Assembly (NCBI RefSeq): GCF_927798115.1
Contig: NZ_CAKMMG010000004.1
Location: forward strand, 297,399-361,398
From: Paenibacillus auburnensis
GTDB lineage: Bacteria; Bacillota; Bacilli; Paenibacillales; Paenibacillaceae
DNA length: 64,000 nucleotides
Reading direction: 5' to 3'
The position numbers were made by a program, and so were the translations under genes. Shown here one piece after another: positions 34,741-43,291 of this stretch (positions are counted from its first letter, which is position 1; each line of letters starts with the position of its first letter). The notes beneath the pieces are model-generated. The model did no database searches, was not told the origin of the DNA, and saw only the letters and a program-made list of their open reading frames with translations.

Positions 34741-35542
34741 GCCGCACCCCTTTCCGCGAGCTGCCCGTAAGGATCATGAACAGCGCCATGATGGCGATCA
34801 GGAAGACGGCAACCGTCGAGCCCATGCCCCAGTCCTGCGTAACCAGGAAGTGCTGTTCAATCGCGGTACCCAGCGTAATCACCCGGTTGCCGGCGATCAG
34901 ACGCGTAATCATAAACAGCGACAGCGCAGGAATGAATACAGCCATACACCCAGAGCGTACTCCGGAGACCGTCAGCGGAAAAATAACCCGCCGGAACGTC
35001 GTCCATCCGGAAGCGCCCAAATCGCGCGCGGCATCCACGAGAGACAGGTTCAGTTCCTCCAGGGCACTGAAGATCGGCAGAATCATGAACGGAATAAAAA
35101 TATACACCGAGACAAACACAAAGCTGAAACCGGTAAAGAGAATTTGCTGCTCCCCGAGCCCCAAGAGATCGAAGAAGCTGTTCACCGGCCCGAAGGTGCC
35201 GAAGATCCCGATAAACGCATACGTCTTCAGCAGCAGATTGATCCAGGTCGGCAGAATAATCAGCAGCAGCCACAGCTGCTTATGCTTCGTGCGGGTCAGC
35301 AGATAAGCGGCTGGATACGCTACAAGCAGCGAAAACAGCGTGATCAGGAACGCATACCAGAAGGAGTTCAGCATCATTCTCATATATACCGGCGTAAAGA
35401 AATTCACATAATTGTCCAGTGTCAGATGCCCGTCCAGGTCAAACAGGGAGTAGTAAATAACCAGCAGCACCGGCGCGATTACAAACAGGGCGATCCATAA
35501 ATAATAAGGGATGAGATAGTACGACCGGCCCTTATTGTTCAT
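34730..35542 (-). CDS. potB: Spermidine/putrescine ABC transporter permease PotB
   Basis: This 270-residue permease has six hydrophobic segments and the EAA loop [26 protein letters not shown]. The chosen start, ATG 35542, overlaps the potA stop by 11 nt, has GGTGGAG upstream and gives the family's normal length; a longer frame from 35632 would run deep into potA. Confidence 0.92.
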   Translation of the reverse strand: MNNKGRSYYLIPYYLWIALFVIAPVLLVIYYSLFDLDGHLTLDNYVNFFTPVYMRMMLNSFWYAFLITLFSLLVAYPAAYLLTRTKHKQLWLLLIILPTWINLLLKTYAFIGIFGTFGPVNSFFDLLGLGEQQILFTGFSFVFVSVYIFIPFMILPIFSALEELNLSLVDAARDLGASGWTTFRRVIFPLTVSGVRSGCMAVFIPALSLFMITRLIAGNRVITLGTAIEQHFLVTQDWGMGSTVAVFLIAIMALFMILTGSSRKGVRHEK

Positions 35543-36578
35543 GGCTCTCCACCTCGCCGTAAGCTTCCAGACGTCTGTCGAATTCTTCCTCCGTTTCACC
35601 AAAACGCATAACATGAATCGCTTCCGGATCAAAATAGAGTCCGATCTCGCTGCCTACCTCAGCCTTGCGTGTAGAGTGGACCAGCCATTCATGGCCGGAT
35701 TCATCGTAACAGCTGATCTCATAGTGTACTCCCCGGAACAGCTGGGAATCGACGCGCACCTTCAGTTTGCCCTGCTCCAGTGTTGCGATTTCCAGATCCT
35801 CCGGACGGATCACGATTTCAACCGATTCGTTCGGCTTCAGCCCCGCATCCACGCATTCAAAACGGTGGCCGCCCCATTCCACCAGATAATCCTCGATCAT
35901 AACACCGGGTACGATATTTGACTCTCCTATGAAATCAGCAACGAAACGGTTGATCGGCTCATCATAAATATCGTTCGGTGTGCCGCTCTGCTCGATTTTC
36001 CCTTTATTCATGACAAAGATCCAGTCGGACATCGCCAGCGCTTCCTCCTGGTCATGGGTAACGAAGATGAACGTGATGCCGAGCCGCTGCTGCATTTCCC
36101 GCAGGATATACTGCATCTCCGTACGCAGCTTCAGGTCTAGCGCGGACAACGGCTCGTCCAGCAGCAGTACCTGCGGCTCGTTGACGATCGCGCGGGCAAT
36201 CGCTACACGCTGTCTTTGTCCGCCGGACATTTCGTTGATCGCGCGCTGTTCGTAGCCGACAAGGTTGACGAACCGCAGTGCTTCCTGCACCTTTTGGGTA
36301 ATGACATCCTTCTTGAGCTTCTTAATGCGCAGTCCGAAAGCCACATTCTCGAATACGTTCAGGTGGGGAAACAGGGCATAATCCTGAAACACCGTGTTCA
36401 CCTGACGCTCATTGGCGGGAATGTGGTTGATCATTTTACCGTTTAGATAAATAGAGCCTTCAGTCGGTTCGGCAAAACCCGCGATCAGACGCAGAATGGT
36501 CGTCTTGCCGCAGCCGGACGGTCCCAGCAGTGTATAAAATTTGCCGCGTTCGATTTCGAAGCTGACACCTTTTAACAC
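35532..36578 (-). CDS. potA: Spermidine/putrescine ABC transporter ATPase PotA (start uncertain)
   Basis: This ABC ATPase has Walker [11 protein letters not shown]-loop [10 protein letters not shown], signature [10 protein letters not shown], Walker [12 protein letters not shown], and a C-terminal TOBE/regulatory domain (about 235-340). GTG 36578 is the first canonical start, but it removes the first beta strand and the A-loop tyrosine. Clear coding ([16 protein letters not shown]) continues upstream to 36653 with no ATG, GTG or TTG. A ribosome site GGGAGG at 36657-36662 points to an ATC codon at 36647, so a rare AUC start or a base error is likely. Confidence 0.9.
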   Translation of the reverse strand: MLKGVSFEIERGKFYTLLGPSGCGKTTILRLIAGFAEPTEGSIYLNGKMINHIPANERQVNTVFQDYALFPHLNVFENVAFGLRIKKLKKDVITQKVQEALRFVNLVGYEQRAINEMSGGQRQRVAIARAIVNEPQVLLLDEPLSALDLKLRTEMQYILREMQQRLGITFIFVTHDQEEALAMSDWIFVMNKGKIEQSGTPNDIYDEPINRFVADFIGESNIVPGVMIEDYLVEWGGHRFECVDAGLKPNESVEIVIRPEDLEIATLEQGKLKVRVDSQLFRGVHYEISCYDESGHEWLVHSTRKAEVGSEIGLYFDPEAIHVMRFGETEEEFDRRLEAYGEVESHEQ

Positions 36579-36647
36579 GGCCTCCTCATCATCATATTGC
36601 TTAGTAACCTGGTCAAAAGAAATAATAGTGCCTTCCGGGGTAGCGAT

Positions 36648-36950
36648 AGCTAACGACCTCCCTTACCTTATGTATTACAAACCATTTACCCTCATCTTAC
36701 AGCGCACAATCGGCTTGTTGGGCTCAGTACTGCCTAAGCGACAATTCTGCCTCCGCTTCGACAACATTTCATATTATATAGCATATAGGATGTATCCCAT
36801 ATATGCGATAGCCAACAACACTTATAGCCTTGCAGAATCTTAACAAGTTCGTAAAAAATAGCCCTCTTTACGCTGCGTATGAGGTGCTATAATGAAACCG
36901 TCTGAAAATACTTTGAAAATTCCTCTTTTTATGAAAGAAGATGACTGAAA
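36648..36950. promoter_or_regulatory. Divergent promoter region between potABCD and the FUSC gene
   Basis: AT-rich non-coding stretch. It holds the potA ribosome site (36657-36662) and an imperfect inverted repeat at 36781-36806 (GCATATAGGAT against ATCCCATATATGC). That repeat could be an operator, but nothing ties it to a regulator. No RNA structure was recognised. Confidence 0.4.
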
Positions 36951-38051
36951 ATGAACGAGGGGTTACAAGACCGCCTTGAGAAATTTGGATTATCCCTTTA
37001 TATGATACGGATCACACTGGCTGCTTCGCTCTCCTGGGTGGCAGTTCATAGCCTGTACGGTGACCATTACTTATATTTTGCCCCGCTTGCAGCTATTCTG
37101 ATTACACAAGGAACGGTTAAAGCCTCGCTTGAAAAAGGCTTCTACCGCCTGCTCGGCATTGTGCTCGGCGGAACGGTCAGCCTCATTGTCGGCCGCTTCC
37201 TGGATATCGGCATTCTCTCGATCCTGCTGATCCTGCTGCTGGGCATCGGTATTGCCACCGCGTGCCGGATTAATATTCAGGCCGTCTCACAGGTTGGCGT
37301 GACCTCTGTTCTCGCGCTTACCTTCTACCATGATCACTATATTGTGTGGAGGGTTGCCGAGACCCTGATCGGCGTACTGATAGCCTTATTGATCAATATG
37401 ATTATCGTCCCGCCCAAAGGCTTCGTCAAGGTGAAAAGCCTGGCACTCGAAGGAAGCCTGCTGCTGGCGGATTCCCTGAGCGGAATGGCTACTGGCGGCA
37501 GAGACGCAGCAAAGGCCCAAAAGGCGCTGACACGCTCCGGGGAACTGCTCGCGAAGAGTGTCCGGCTGCGCCAGGAAATGCAATTCACCTTATCGCACTA
37601 CCCCTGCCGCAGCGGACTTCGCGGGTTGACACAGGCTACGGCCCATCTGCAGAAGGTTCACTTCTATGTCAAAGAGATTGCCGATGAGCTCTCTCTCCTG
37701 CCTGCGCATTATGCTGCCGCAGACTGGATGGTGGAGGTGGCCGGCGCAACAGCCGACTGCATCGCTCTGTACGGGACCAAGACATTGTCGGACGCCGAAG
37801 TCCAGCGCTCACTGCAGGAGTCACTCCGGCATGCCCGTGATCTGCAGCTGGCCTGGTTCTCCGAGCTGCAGGGAATATGCCCGCTGACGGCTATCCGCGA
37901 TCTCGGAGCTGTTTTCTCTCATCTTAACCGGGTGCTGGAGGTCATCGAACAGGCCGATTATGCGGCAGTTTCAGCCGCACCTCTGCCGGCAAGAGCCGAA
38001 GCTGCACGCAGTATCCATCTTGTAAATAATGGACTCTCCCACAAGCTTTAA
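36951..38051 (+). CDS. FUSC/aromatic acid exporter-like membrane protein
   Basis: This 366-residue protein has an N-terminal block of five to six membrane helices (LYMIRITLAASLSWVAVHSL, YLYFAPLAAILITQGTVKASLEKG, LLGIVLGGTVSLIVG, PPKGFVKVK) followed by a mainly helical cytoplasmic part (about 155-350). This is the FUSC/ArAE (aromatic acid exporter) pattern. Substrate is unknown. The weak ribosome site AAGAAGATGA precedes ATG 36951. The stop codon lies inside the terminator hairpin at 38031. Confidence 0.75.
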   Translation: MNEGLQDRLEKFGLSLYMIRITLAASLSWVAVHSLYGDHYLYFAPLAAILITQGTVKASLEKGFYRLLGIVLGGTVSLIVGRFLDIGILSILLILLLGIGIATACRINIQAVSQVGVTSVLALTFYHDHYIVWRVAETLIGVLIALLINMIIVPPKGFVKVKSLALEGSLLLADSLSGMATGGRDAAKAQKALTRSGELLAKSVRLRQEMQFTLSHYPCRSGLRGLTQATAHLQKVHFYVKEIADELSLLPAHYAAADWMVEVAGATADCIALYGTKTLSDAEVQRSLQESLRHARDLQLAWFSELQGICPLTAIRDLGAVFSHLNRVLEVIEQADYAAVSAAPLPARAEAARSIHLVNNGLSHKL

Positions 38052-38065
38052 GCTTGGGAGTGTCC
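38031..38065 (+). terminator. Rho-independent terminator of the FUSC gene
   Basis: Stem GGACTCTCCCACAAGCTT...GTCC with AAGCTT/AAGCTT at the tip, followed by T8. The gene's TAA is in the loop region, so the last codons form part of the hairpin. Confidence 0.9.
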
Positions 38066-38251
38066 TTTTTTTTGCTGCTACAAAATCTATATATTTCAGG
38101 TGAAATTACAGTTGAAAACCGGCTCATACAGGAATAAAATTAGGATTGTTTAAAAGAATTTGTCGAAATTCAGTACTATAGTACCAGGTATGATCATTTT
38201 ATTGTCGAACACTTCATTAAATGACCTCATGCTGAGTGTTTATCATGTTTC

Positions 38252-38352
38252 ATGTATAAAGGCAAACTGCCCGAAAGGGCGGGACGCAAAGCAATGGGCC
38301 TAACAATGCCGCTGTGCATTCATGGCTGCCAGGCTGCCGGTTTGATAATACG
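38252..38352 (+). ncRNA. Cyclic-di-GMP-I (GEMM) riboswitch
   Basis: The leader of the FapA-like gene matches the GEMM-I consensus: GGCAAAC, a CTGCCC-GAAA-GGGCGG helix capped by the GAAA tetraloop, GGACGCAAAGC, GGGCCTAA, and the second helix containing TGGCTGCCAGGCTGCC. P1 can close by GTAT at 38254 with ATAC at 38349. The 38066-38251 stretch in front is AT-rich, with a GTACTATAGTAC palindrome at 38173-38184. No terminator stem separates it from the start codon, so it probably acts on translation or through an unresolved structure. Confidence 0.93.
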
Positions 38353-38370
38353 AAAAGCGAGGTTATACCT

Positions 38371-40248
38371 ATGCCGCAGCGCACCCTTGACCATTCCCGG
38401 CATGTGTTCAGTAAAACAATGCCGGCCTTTAGCACTACTTTTCCTATGGAGTCCTCTACCCCGTCCTATCCGGTCAGCGGAATGGGCGGAAATGAAGATA
38501 AAGATGGAATAATCATTGTACAGAATGATCAGATTTTCATCACCCCCCCTTTACGCGGCGGCAAGGCTGCCCTGATTTCTGCTGTTCACCCTGTCGTCCT
38601 GAAGATGAACGGAGGGAAGGTAACTGAACCTATCAGGGTCACTTCAGCCAATCATTTGAGCTGGGAGATCAGTGAGAAGCCGCAGTACCAGATTACGATT
38701 TCCGAGGATAAGCTGAGAGCCTACTTTACCCTCTACCGTGTGGAGAAGTATGCCTGGAAGCTTGTGAATTGCCCCGCCTCCGCCGAAGTCTCTGTCCGGG
38801 CAGAGCCGGACTATGATCTGCTGCTGTCTAAGCTGACTGTAGACCAGATTCTGGCCGGCTTTCCGAAGAGCTCCTTCATCCCTAATCTCAACATCCCTGC
38901 CCTTTACGCCGAATTGAATAATCCGACCTATCTTCCGGTCTGCATTGCTGTGGGCAAAGCCCCGGTTCCCGGTACCAATGGCAGGCTAGAGCCCTTGCTG
39001 CAACCGGATATGACCGGAGAATTCAGCAGCTCCAAAGCTCCCGACCCTTTGAATTATCTCGGTTATCCAGGGATTGCATCTGTCCAGCCGGGAGAAGTCC
39101 TGGCCCGCAAATTGCCTCCGCGGGAAGGATTGCCCGGCTTTGACGTGTATGGCGGCATTCTGCCGTCACCCCAGCCGGAAGATATCTGCCTGATACACGC
39201 CGCCGATACCTCGCTGCTTCCAGGCGGAGAGATTATCGCGCTGCGTGAAGGAAGACCCCGGATCACAGGCATTGGAACACCGGTGGTGAGCATTGATTTC
39301 CCGTCTGCCTATATTATGCCGCAGGGAATGGACACAGGAGACGGGGCCTTTATGTTCGCAGGGGATGTGGTTGCACCGGAAGGAATCAGGGACCAATCCA
39401 TCATTGAGGCTTTAGGCAATGTCTACATATACGGTGATGTCCAGGGGGCTGTGATTGCCGCTACAGGCAGCATTGTTATCCGTGGAACGGTAACAGACTG
39501 CCAATTATATTCCGGCTGTTACGGAGTGAGACAAGGGCGGCTGCACCTGCATCCCGCTCACCTGATTGAGGAAATAACAGCACTGAGAAAAGCAGCCAGG
39601 CTGCTGGAGCAGAATCTTCAGTCACGTCAGCAGACGGTGAAATACGGACTGGTAGTTATGCTGCTGCTGGAAAGTAAATGCAGCCATATACCGGGTCTGC
39701 TCACCGGATTTCAGAAACTGCTTTTGGACAATGAGTCAGCCTGTCCTATGGACATAGAGCAAATTAAACATATGCTGGAGGTCTTCCTGCACCCGGGGCA
39801 GTTCACCGACTTCATAACGGATTCTGTGATTGGGACGTTGTTGAAGCTGCTTGAGGCGTTCTGTGAGCGGATTGAAGGCCTGCAGGAGGAGAATGCCCGG
39901 ATTGATGTTTCAGAGGCAGAAGGCTGCATGATTCAGGCCGGCGGAGACCTCTATATACATAAAGAAGGCGTCAGAAACTGCACGCTGCAGGCATCCGGAA
40001 ATGTTCAATTCCTCATGGAACAATCGGTATGCAGCGGATCCATAGTCGAAGCGGGCGGAGCGATCACCTTGCAGAGCGCCTGTGCAGAAGCAGGCCAGCA
40101 ATCAGTCCTTACAGCAGGGAGTACAATTAGTGCCCGCCGGATTTCCGTTACCCGCTTGAGTATTGGCGAATATACTACGGAGATTGATGATTTGCTGGAG
40201 GATGCGGTATTCACAGCCCAGAATCTGCGGACGGCTAATCAGAGATAG
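38371..40248 (+). CDS. FapA family protein (DUF342), under c-di-GMP riboswitch
   Basis: This 625-residue cytoplasmic protein has a polar N-terminus and the DUF342 beta-helical region with GxEL/V-type repeats (PGIASVQPGEVLARKLPPREGLPGFDVYGG, then AGDVVAPEGIRDQSIIEALGNVYIYGDVQG). It ends with further repeats flanking a helical segment (about 410-520). FapA/DUF342 proteins are annotated as flagellar assembly or polymer-related; the function is not well established. ATG 38371 follows GCGAGG and begins after the riboswitch; the earlier ATG at 38314 falls inside it. A terminator follows at 40291. Confidence 0.82.
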   Translation: MPQRTLDHSRHVFSKTMPAFSTTFPMESSTPSYPVSGMGGNEDKDGIIIVQNDQIFITPPLRGGKAALISAVHPVVLKMNGGKVTEPIRVTSANHLSWEISEKPQYQITISEDKLRAYFTLYRVEKYAWKLVNCPASAEVSVRAEPDYDLLLSKLTVDQILAGFPKSSFIPNLNIPALYAELNNPTYLPVCIAVGKAPVPGTNGRLEPLLQPDMTGEFSSSKAPDPLNYLGYPGIASVQPGEVLARKLPPREGLPGFDVYGGILPSPQPEDICLIHAADTSLLPGGEIIALREGRPRITGIGTPVVSIDFPSAYIMPQGMDTGDGAFMFAGDVVAPEGIRDQSIIEALGNVYIYGDVQGAVIAATGSIVIRGTVTDCQLYSGCYGVRQGRLHLHPAHLIEEITALRKAARLLEQNLQSRQQTVKYGLVVMLLLESKCSHIPGLLTGFQKLLLDNESACPMDIEQIKHMLEVFLHPGQFTDFITDSVIGTLLKLLEAFCERIEGLQEENARIDVSEAEGCMIQAGGDLYIHKEGVRNCTLQASGNVQFLMEQSVCSGSIVEAGGAITLQSACAEAGQQSVLTAGSTISARRISVTRLSIGEYTTEIDDLLEDAVFTAQNLRTANQR

Positions 40249-40290
40249 TGCAATCTGTTTACGCTTACATACAGTTTTTCAACCCAATTA

Positions 40291-40330
40291 AAGAGCCTGC
40301 CGGACCTCATACAGTATCCGGCAGGCTCTT
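40291..40330. terminator. Bidirectional terminator between the FapA-like and EamA genes
   Basis: Perfect 14-bp stem AAGAGCCTGCCGGA with its complement and a 12-nt loop, followed by TTTTT on the plus strand and A/T-rich sequence on the other side. The two genes converge here. Confidence 0.9.
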
Positions 40331-40336
40331 TTTATC

Positions 40337-41215
40337 TTATCCGTGCGTCCGCCCCAGCTTAACATTGACCAGAATAATGCTAGCCACGATCAGCAGCATA
40401 CCCACAATCAGATTGGTCGTAATCTGCTCATGCAGCAGCACCACGCTTGAACCTATGGAGATCAGAGGGATCAGGAAGGTAAACGAACCGACCTTACCGG
40501 CCTCCCCTTCATTGATCAGCTTAAAGTACACCATCCAGCCGAGCGCGATGACGAACACCGCAATGAACAGTGTGTTAACAATAAAAGCACTGTTCCAGGT
40601 AATTGCTGACCAGCTTTCCGTGGCCGAACCGGCTGCCAGCAGAATCACTCCGCCGATCATGATCTGCATCGCCGTCATCCACAGCATATCTACCCGAGCC
40701 GCATTCCGTTTCGTATAAATGGTAGCGAATGCCCAGCTGAGTGCGCTGGCCAGCGCAAGCAGAACGCCGACAGGAGAGATGCTTCCGTTGAACCCGCCGA
40801 TGCTTAGGGCGGCTACCCCCAGAAAGCCGAGCAGCAGGCCGAATATTTTGAGCCCGTACATGCTCTCCCCTAGCCAGACCCAGGCAAAGATGCCCAGCAG
40901 CACCGGCTGCAGAAACACAATGGCCGAGAACAGCCCGGAAGGCACATACTGCAGGCCTATCGTCTGGAAGCCGTAATAAAAGACGATACTGAGTATCGCC
41001 GATGTCAGATAGACCGGCCACAGCCGCCTGAACTGAAGCTGCTTCCATTTCGGCAGGGCAGCGAAGATCAGGATGATACCGGCAATCACCGTCCGGATGC
41101 CGGCAAACAGCAGCGGAGGAGCATAGGATAAGGCGATTTTGGACAGGGGCCAATTGATCCCCCAGACAATCACCAAAAAAGTAAGCAGAGCTATCGTTTT
41201 ATTACGTCCGGACAT
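40337..41215 (-). CDS. EamA/DMT-superfamily transporter
   Basis: This 292-residue protein has ten hydrophobic segments with the EamA pattern (VIVWGINWPLSKIALSYAPPLLFAGIR; FLIPLISIGSSVVLLHEQITT). It is probably a metabolite exporter; the substrate is unknown. The start at 41215 follows AGAGGTG. It is divergent from a LysR-type regulator with a short gap containing an ATAATT/AATTAT dyad, so the LysR protein probably controls it. Confidence 0.85.
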   Translation of the reverse strand: MSGRNKTIALLTFLVIVWGINWPLSKIALSYAPPLLFAGIRTVIAGIILIFAALPKWKQLQFRRLWPVYLTSAILSIVFYYGFQTIGLQYVPSGLFSAIVFLQPVLLGIFAWVWLGESMYGLKIFGLLLGFLGVAALSIGGFNGSISPVGVLLALASALSWAFATIYTKRNAARVDMLWMTAMQIMIGGVILLAAGSATESWSAITWNSAFIVNTLFIAVFVIALGWMVYFKLINEGEAGKVGSFTFLIPLISIGSSVVLLHEQITTNLIVGMLLIVASIILVNVKLGRTHG

Positions 41216-41266
41216 TCATTCACCTCTTGTTTCATTTTCATTCCAAATGATACAATAATCCCAGTC

Positions 41267-41284
41267 ATAATTGAAATGAATTAT
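41267..41284. promoter_or_regulatory. ATAATT-N6-AATTAT dyad, candidate LysR operator
   Basis: An 18-bp interrupted palindrome lies in the gap between the divergent EamA and LysR genes, 52 bp from the EamA start. LysR proteins commonly bind dyads with a T-N11-A core in such gaps, and this sequence can supply it. Confidence 0.45.
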
Positions 41285-41311
41285 AATCATGAGGGGCATA
41301 CCAAATCCGAT

Positions 41312-42220
41312 ATGAACAACAATCAGATTCGCCTGTTTGTCAAAATTGCCGAAACCGGAAGCTTCACCAAAGCCGGCCTGGAGCTAAATATGACCCAGCC
41401 GGCGGTCAGCCGCGCTATTTCCGCGCTCGAAACGGAAATGGACGTCAAGCTGCTGCTTCGCGACCGCCGCAGCGGGTTGATGCTCACAGAGGTGGGCAAA
41501 CGTGTCCTGATTCTTTTCCGGGAAATTCTCAGCGGGTTCAATAAGGTCGAGCAGGAGATTTCCGCAGAGAAAGGACTGGAGAAGGGGCTGATCCGGATCG
41601 GAGCCTTTCCGGTGGCCGCCGCTTACTTTGTGCCCAAGATGATCCGCTCGATTAAGAACAGGTATCCGGGGATCGAAATCTCCGTCCATGAAGGCTCGGT
41701 GGCCGAGGTAAAGGAATGGCTGGAAACGCGCCAGATTGATGTCGGGCTGATTATTCCGCCGCATGAGGAGTTTGAGACCCTTCCGCTTTTTCGGGAGAAG
41801 CTGTATGCGGTGCTGCCCGGCGGCCATCCGCTGGGACAACACCAGGTTATTGATGTGAAAGACCTGGAGCACGAGCCGATGATGATCTGCAGAGCGGGCT
41901 ATGAGCCTCCAGTGCTTGATTTATTCGAGAGAGCCGGCAGTGAGCTGAACGTGAAATATGTTGTCAACAGCTACAATACAGCGCTGAACATGATCCAGGA
42001 GGGTCTGGCCGTAGGCGTGCTGTCCCAGCTGTCGCTGCTAGCGCCGCCTGATGATGTGATCATCCGGGAGCTTTCCCCTGATGCTTACCGGGATGTCCAT
42101 CTTGCTGTCCATTCGCTGGAGGAGGCGTCCATCGCCGTCAGATTGCTCATTGATACTGCGCTCGAATTATTCACGGAAGCCGGAAATCTAAGTCCTGCTG
42201 CAAACACTGTAAAGGAGTGA
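41312..42220 (+). CDS. LysR-family transcriptional regulator
   Basis: This ~302-residue protein has the LysR helix-turn-helix (NQIRLFVKIAETGSFTKAGLELNMTQPAVSRAISALE) and a substrate-binding domain (about 90-295). ATG 41312 gives the usual N-terminus; an earlier ATG at 41276 overlaps the candidate operator and has no ribosome site. GAGGGG lies 15 nt upstream, a long spacing. It lies divergent from an EamA exporter and 5 bp upstream of an aldo-keto reductase, both plausible targets. Confidence 0.85.
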   Translation: MNNNQIRLFVKIAETGSFTKAGLELNMTQPAVSRAISALETEMDVKLLLRDRRSGLMLTEVGKRVLILFREILSGFNKVEQEISAEKGLEKGLIRIGAFPVAAAYFVPKMIRSIKNRYPGIEISVHEGSVAEVKEWLETRQIDVGLIIPPHEEFETLPLFREKLYAVLPGGHPLGQHQVIDVKDLEHEPMMICRAGYEPPVLDLFERAGSELNVKYVVNSYNTALNMIQEGLAVGVLSQLSLLAPPDDVIIRELSPDAYRDVHLAVHSLEEASIAVRLLIDTALELFTEAGNLSPAANTVKE

Positions 42221-42225
42221 ATACT

Positions 42226-43200
42226 ATGAAAACCAACCGTCTGGGAAACAGCGGGCTGCAGGTATCGGCATTGGGCCTTGGAACGAATGCTTTTGGCAAA
42301 CGGGCCGATCAGCAGACCTCGATTGAGATTATTCATACCGCACTGGATCAAGGGATCAACTTCATCGATACCGCCAATATTTATGCCGGTACCGAATCGG
42401 AAAGAATCATCGGGCTGGCTCTGGAAGGCAGGCGGGATCATGCAGTTCTGGCCACCAAGGCAGGTCTGCCGAGGGCCGAAGGCCCGAATGGGAGCGGTTC
42501 CTCCCGCCATCACCTGATGCTGGAGCTGGAAGGCAGTTTGCGCCGCCTGAAGACGGATTATGTGGATCTGTATCAGATCCATACCTTCGATCCTTATACC
42601 CCGCTGGAGGAAACGCTGCGCACCCTGGATGATATGGTAACTGCAGGGAAGGTCCGTTATATCGGCGCCTCTAATTACGCGGCCTGGGAACTGATGAAGG
42701 CGCTTGGGATCAGCGAAGCGCGGAATCTGATCAAGTACAGCTCGATTCAGTGCAGCTATTCGCTGGCCGACCGGACTCCCGAGAACGAGCTGCTCCCGCT
42801 CTGCCTGGATCAGGGATTGGGGATCATCCCTTATTTCCCGCTGGCCGGGGGGATACTGACCGGCAAATACAGCGGCAATGGCGCCGCGCCTGCCGGATCG
42901 CGTGCTGAAACCGATCCGAACTTTAACCGTTTCCTTACTCCTGAGCGGATTTCGCTGGGGAATGAGGTCAGCCGGGTCGCCGCGGATATCGGAACCTCTC
43001 CCACAGCCTTATCCTTAGCCTGGCTGATGAGCAGGCCCGCTGTCTCCACGGTTATCGTAGGGGCTACACGGGTGGAGCAGGTGCAGCAGAATCTGCAGAG
43101 CACCGCTCTTGAGCTGGACGCGGAGACCCTGGACAAGCTGGAAGAAGCCAGCCGCCCGTTCCGCAGCGGCGAGCCGTTCGCCGTCTACCGTTTGCCTTAA
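42226..43200 (+). CDS. Aldo/keto reductase
   Basis: This 324-residue NADPH-dependent oxidoreductase of TIM-barrel fold has LGNSGLQVSALGLGTNAFG, the catalytic Asp/Tyr region FIDTANIYAGTESERIIGLAL, the lysine in AVLATKAGLPRAEG, the His in YVDLYQIHTFDPYTPLEE and the NADP site GATRVEQVQQNLQ. The pattern is that of general aldo/keto reductases (YhdN/AKR11-like). AAGGAG precedes ATG 42226 and only 5 bp separate it from lysR, so both are probably cotranscribed. Substrate unknown. Confidence 0.9.
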   Translation: MKTNRLGNSGLQVSALGLGTNAFGKRADQQTSIEIIHTALDQGINFIDTANIYAGTESERIIGLALEGRRDHAVLATKAGLPRAEGPNGSGSSRHHLMLELEGSLRRLKTDYVDLYQIHTFDPYTPLEETLRTLDDMVTAGKVRYIGASNYAAWELMKALGISEARNLIKYSSIQCSYSLADRTPENELLPLCLDQGLGIIPYFPLAGGILTGKYSGNGAAPAGSRAETDPNFNRFLTPERISLGNEVSRVAADIGTSPTALSLAWLMSRPAVSTVIVGATRVEQVQQNLQSTALELDAETLDKLEEASRPFRSGEPFAVYRLP

Positions 43201-43215
43201 CTGCAAAACGCCAAG

Positions 43216-43266
43216 AAGCCTATAGCTCCTCTCCCTGCCGGTATCGGCGGGCTGAGCTATAGGCTT
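43216..43266. terminator. Terminator between the aldo/keto reductase and hcp
   Basis: A 13-bp stem (AAGCCTATAGCTC and complement) with an inner CTGCCG/CGGCGG stem is followed by TTTTTT. It serves the plus-strand gene and may also end hcp. Confidence 0.9.
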
Positions 43267-43291
43267 TTTTTAACGGAATATTATTGCTTAT

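Noticed and set aside
36781..36806. Imperfect inverted repeat as a terminator for the FUSC or pot genes
   Set aside because: It lies in a divergent promoter region, is AT-rich and has no T-run.
38173..38184. GTACTATAGTAC palindrome before the riboswitch
   Set aside because: Short; could be part of a promoter; nothing else supports an operator.
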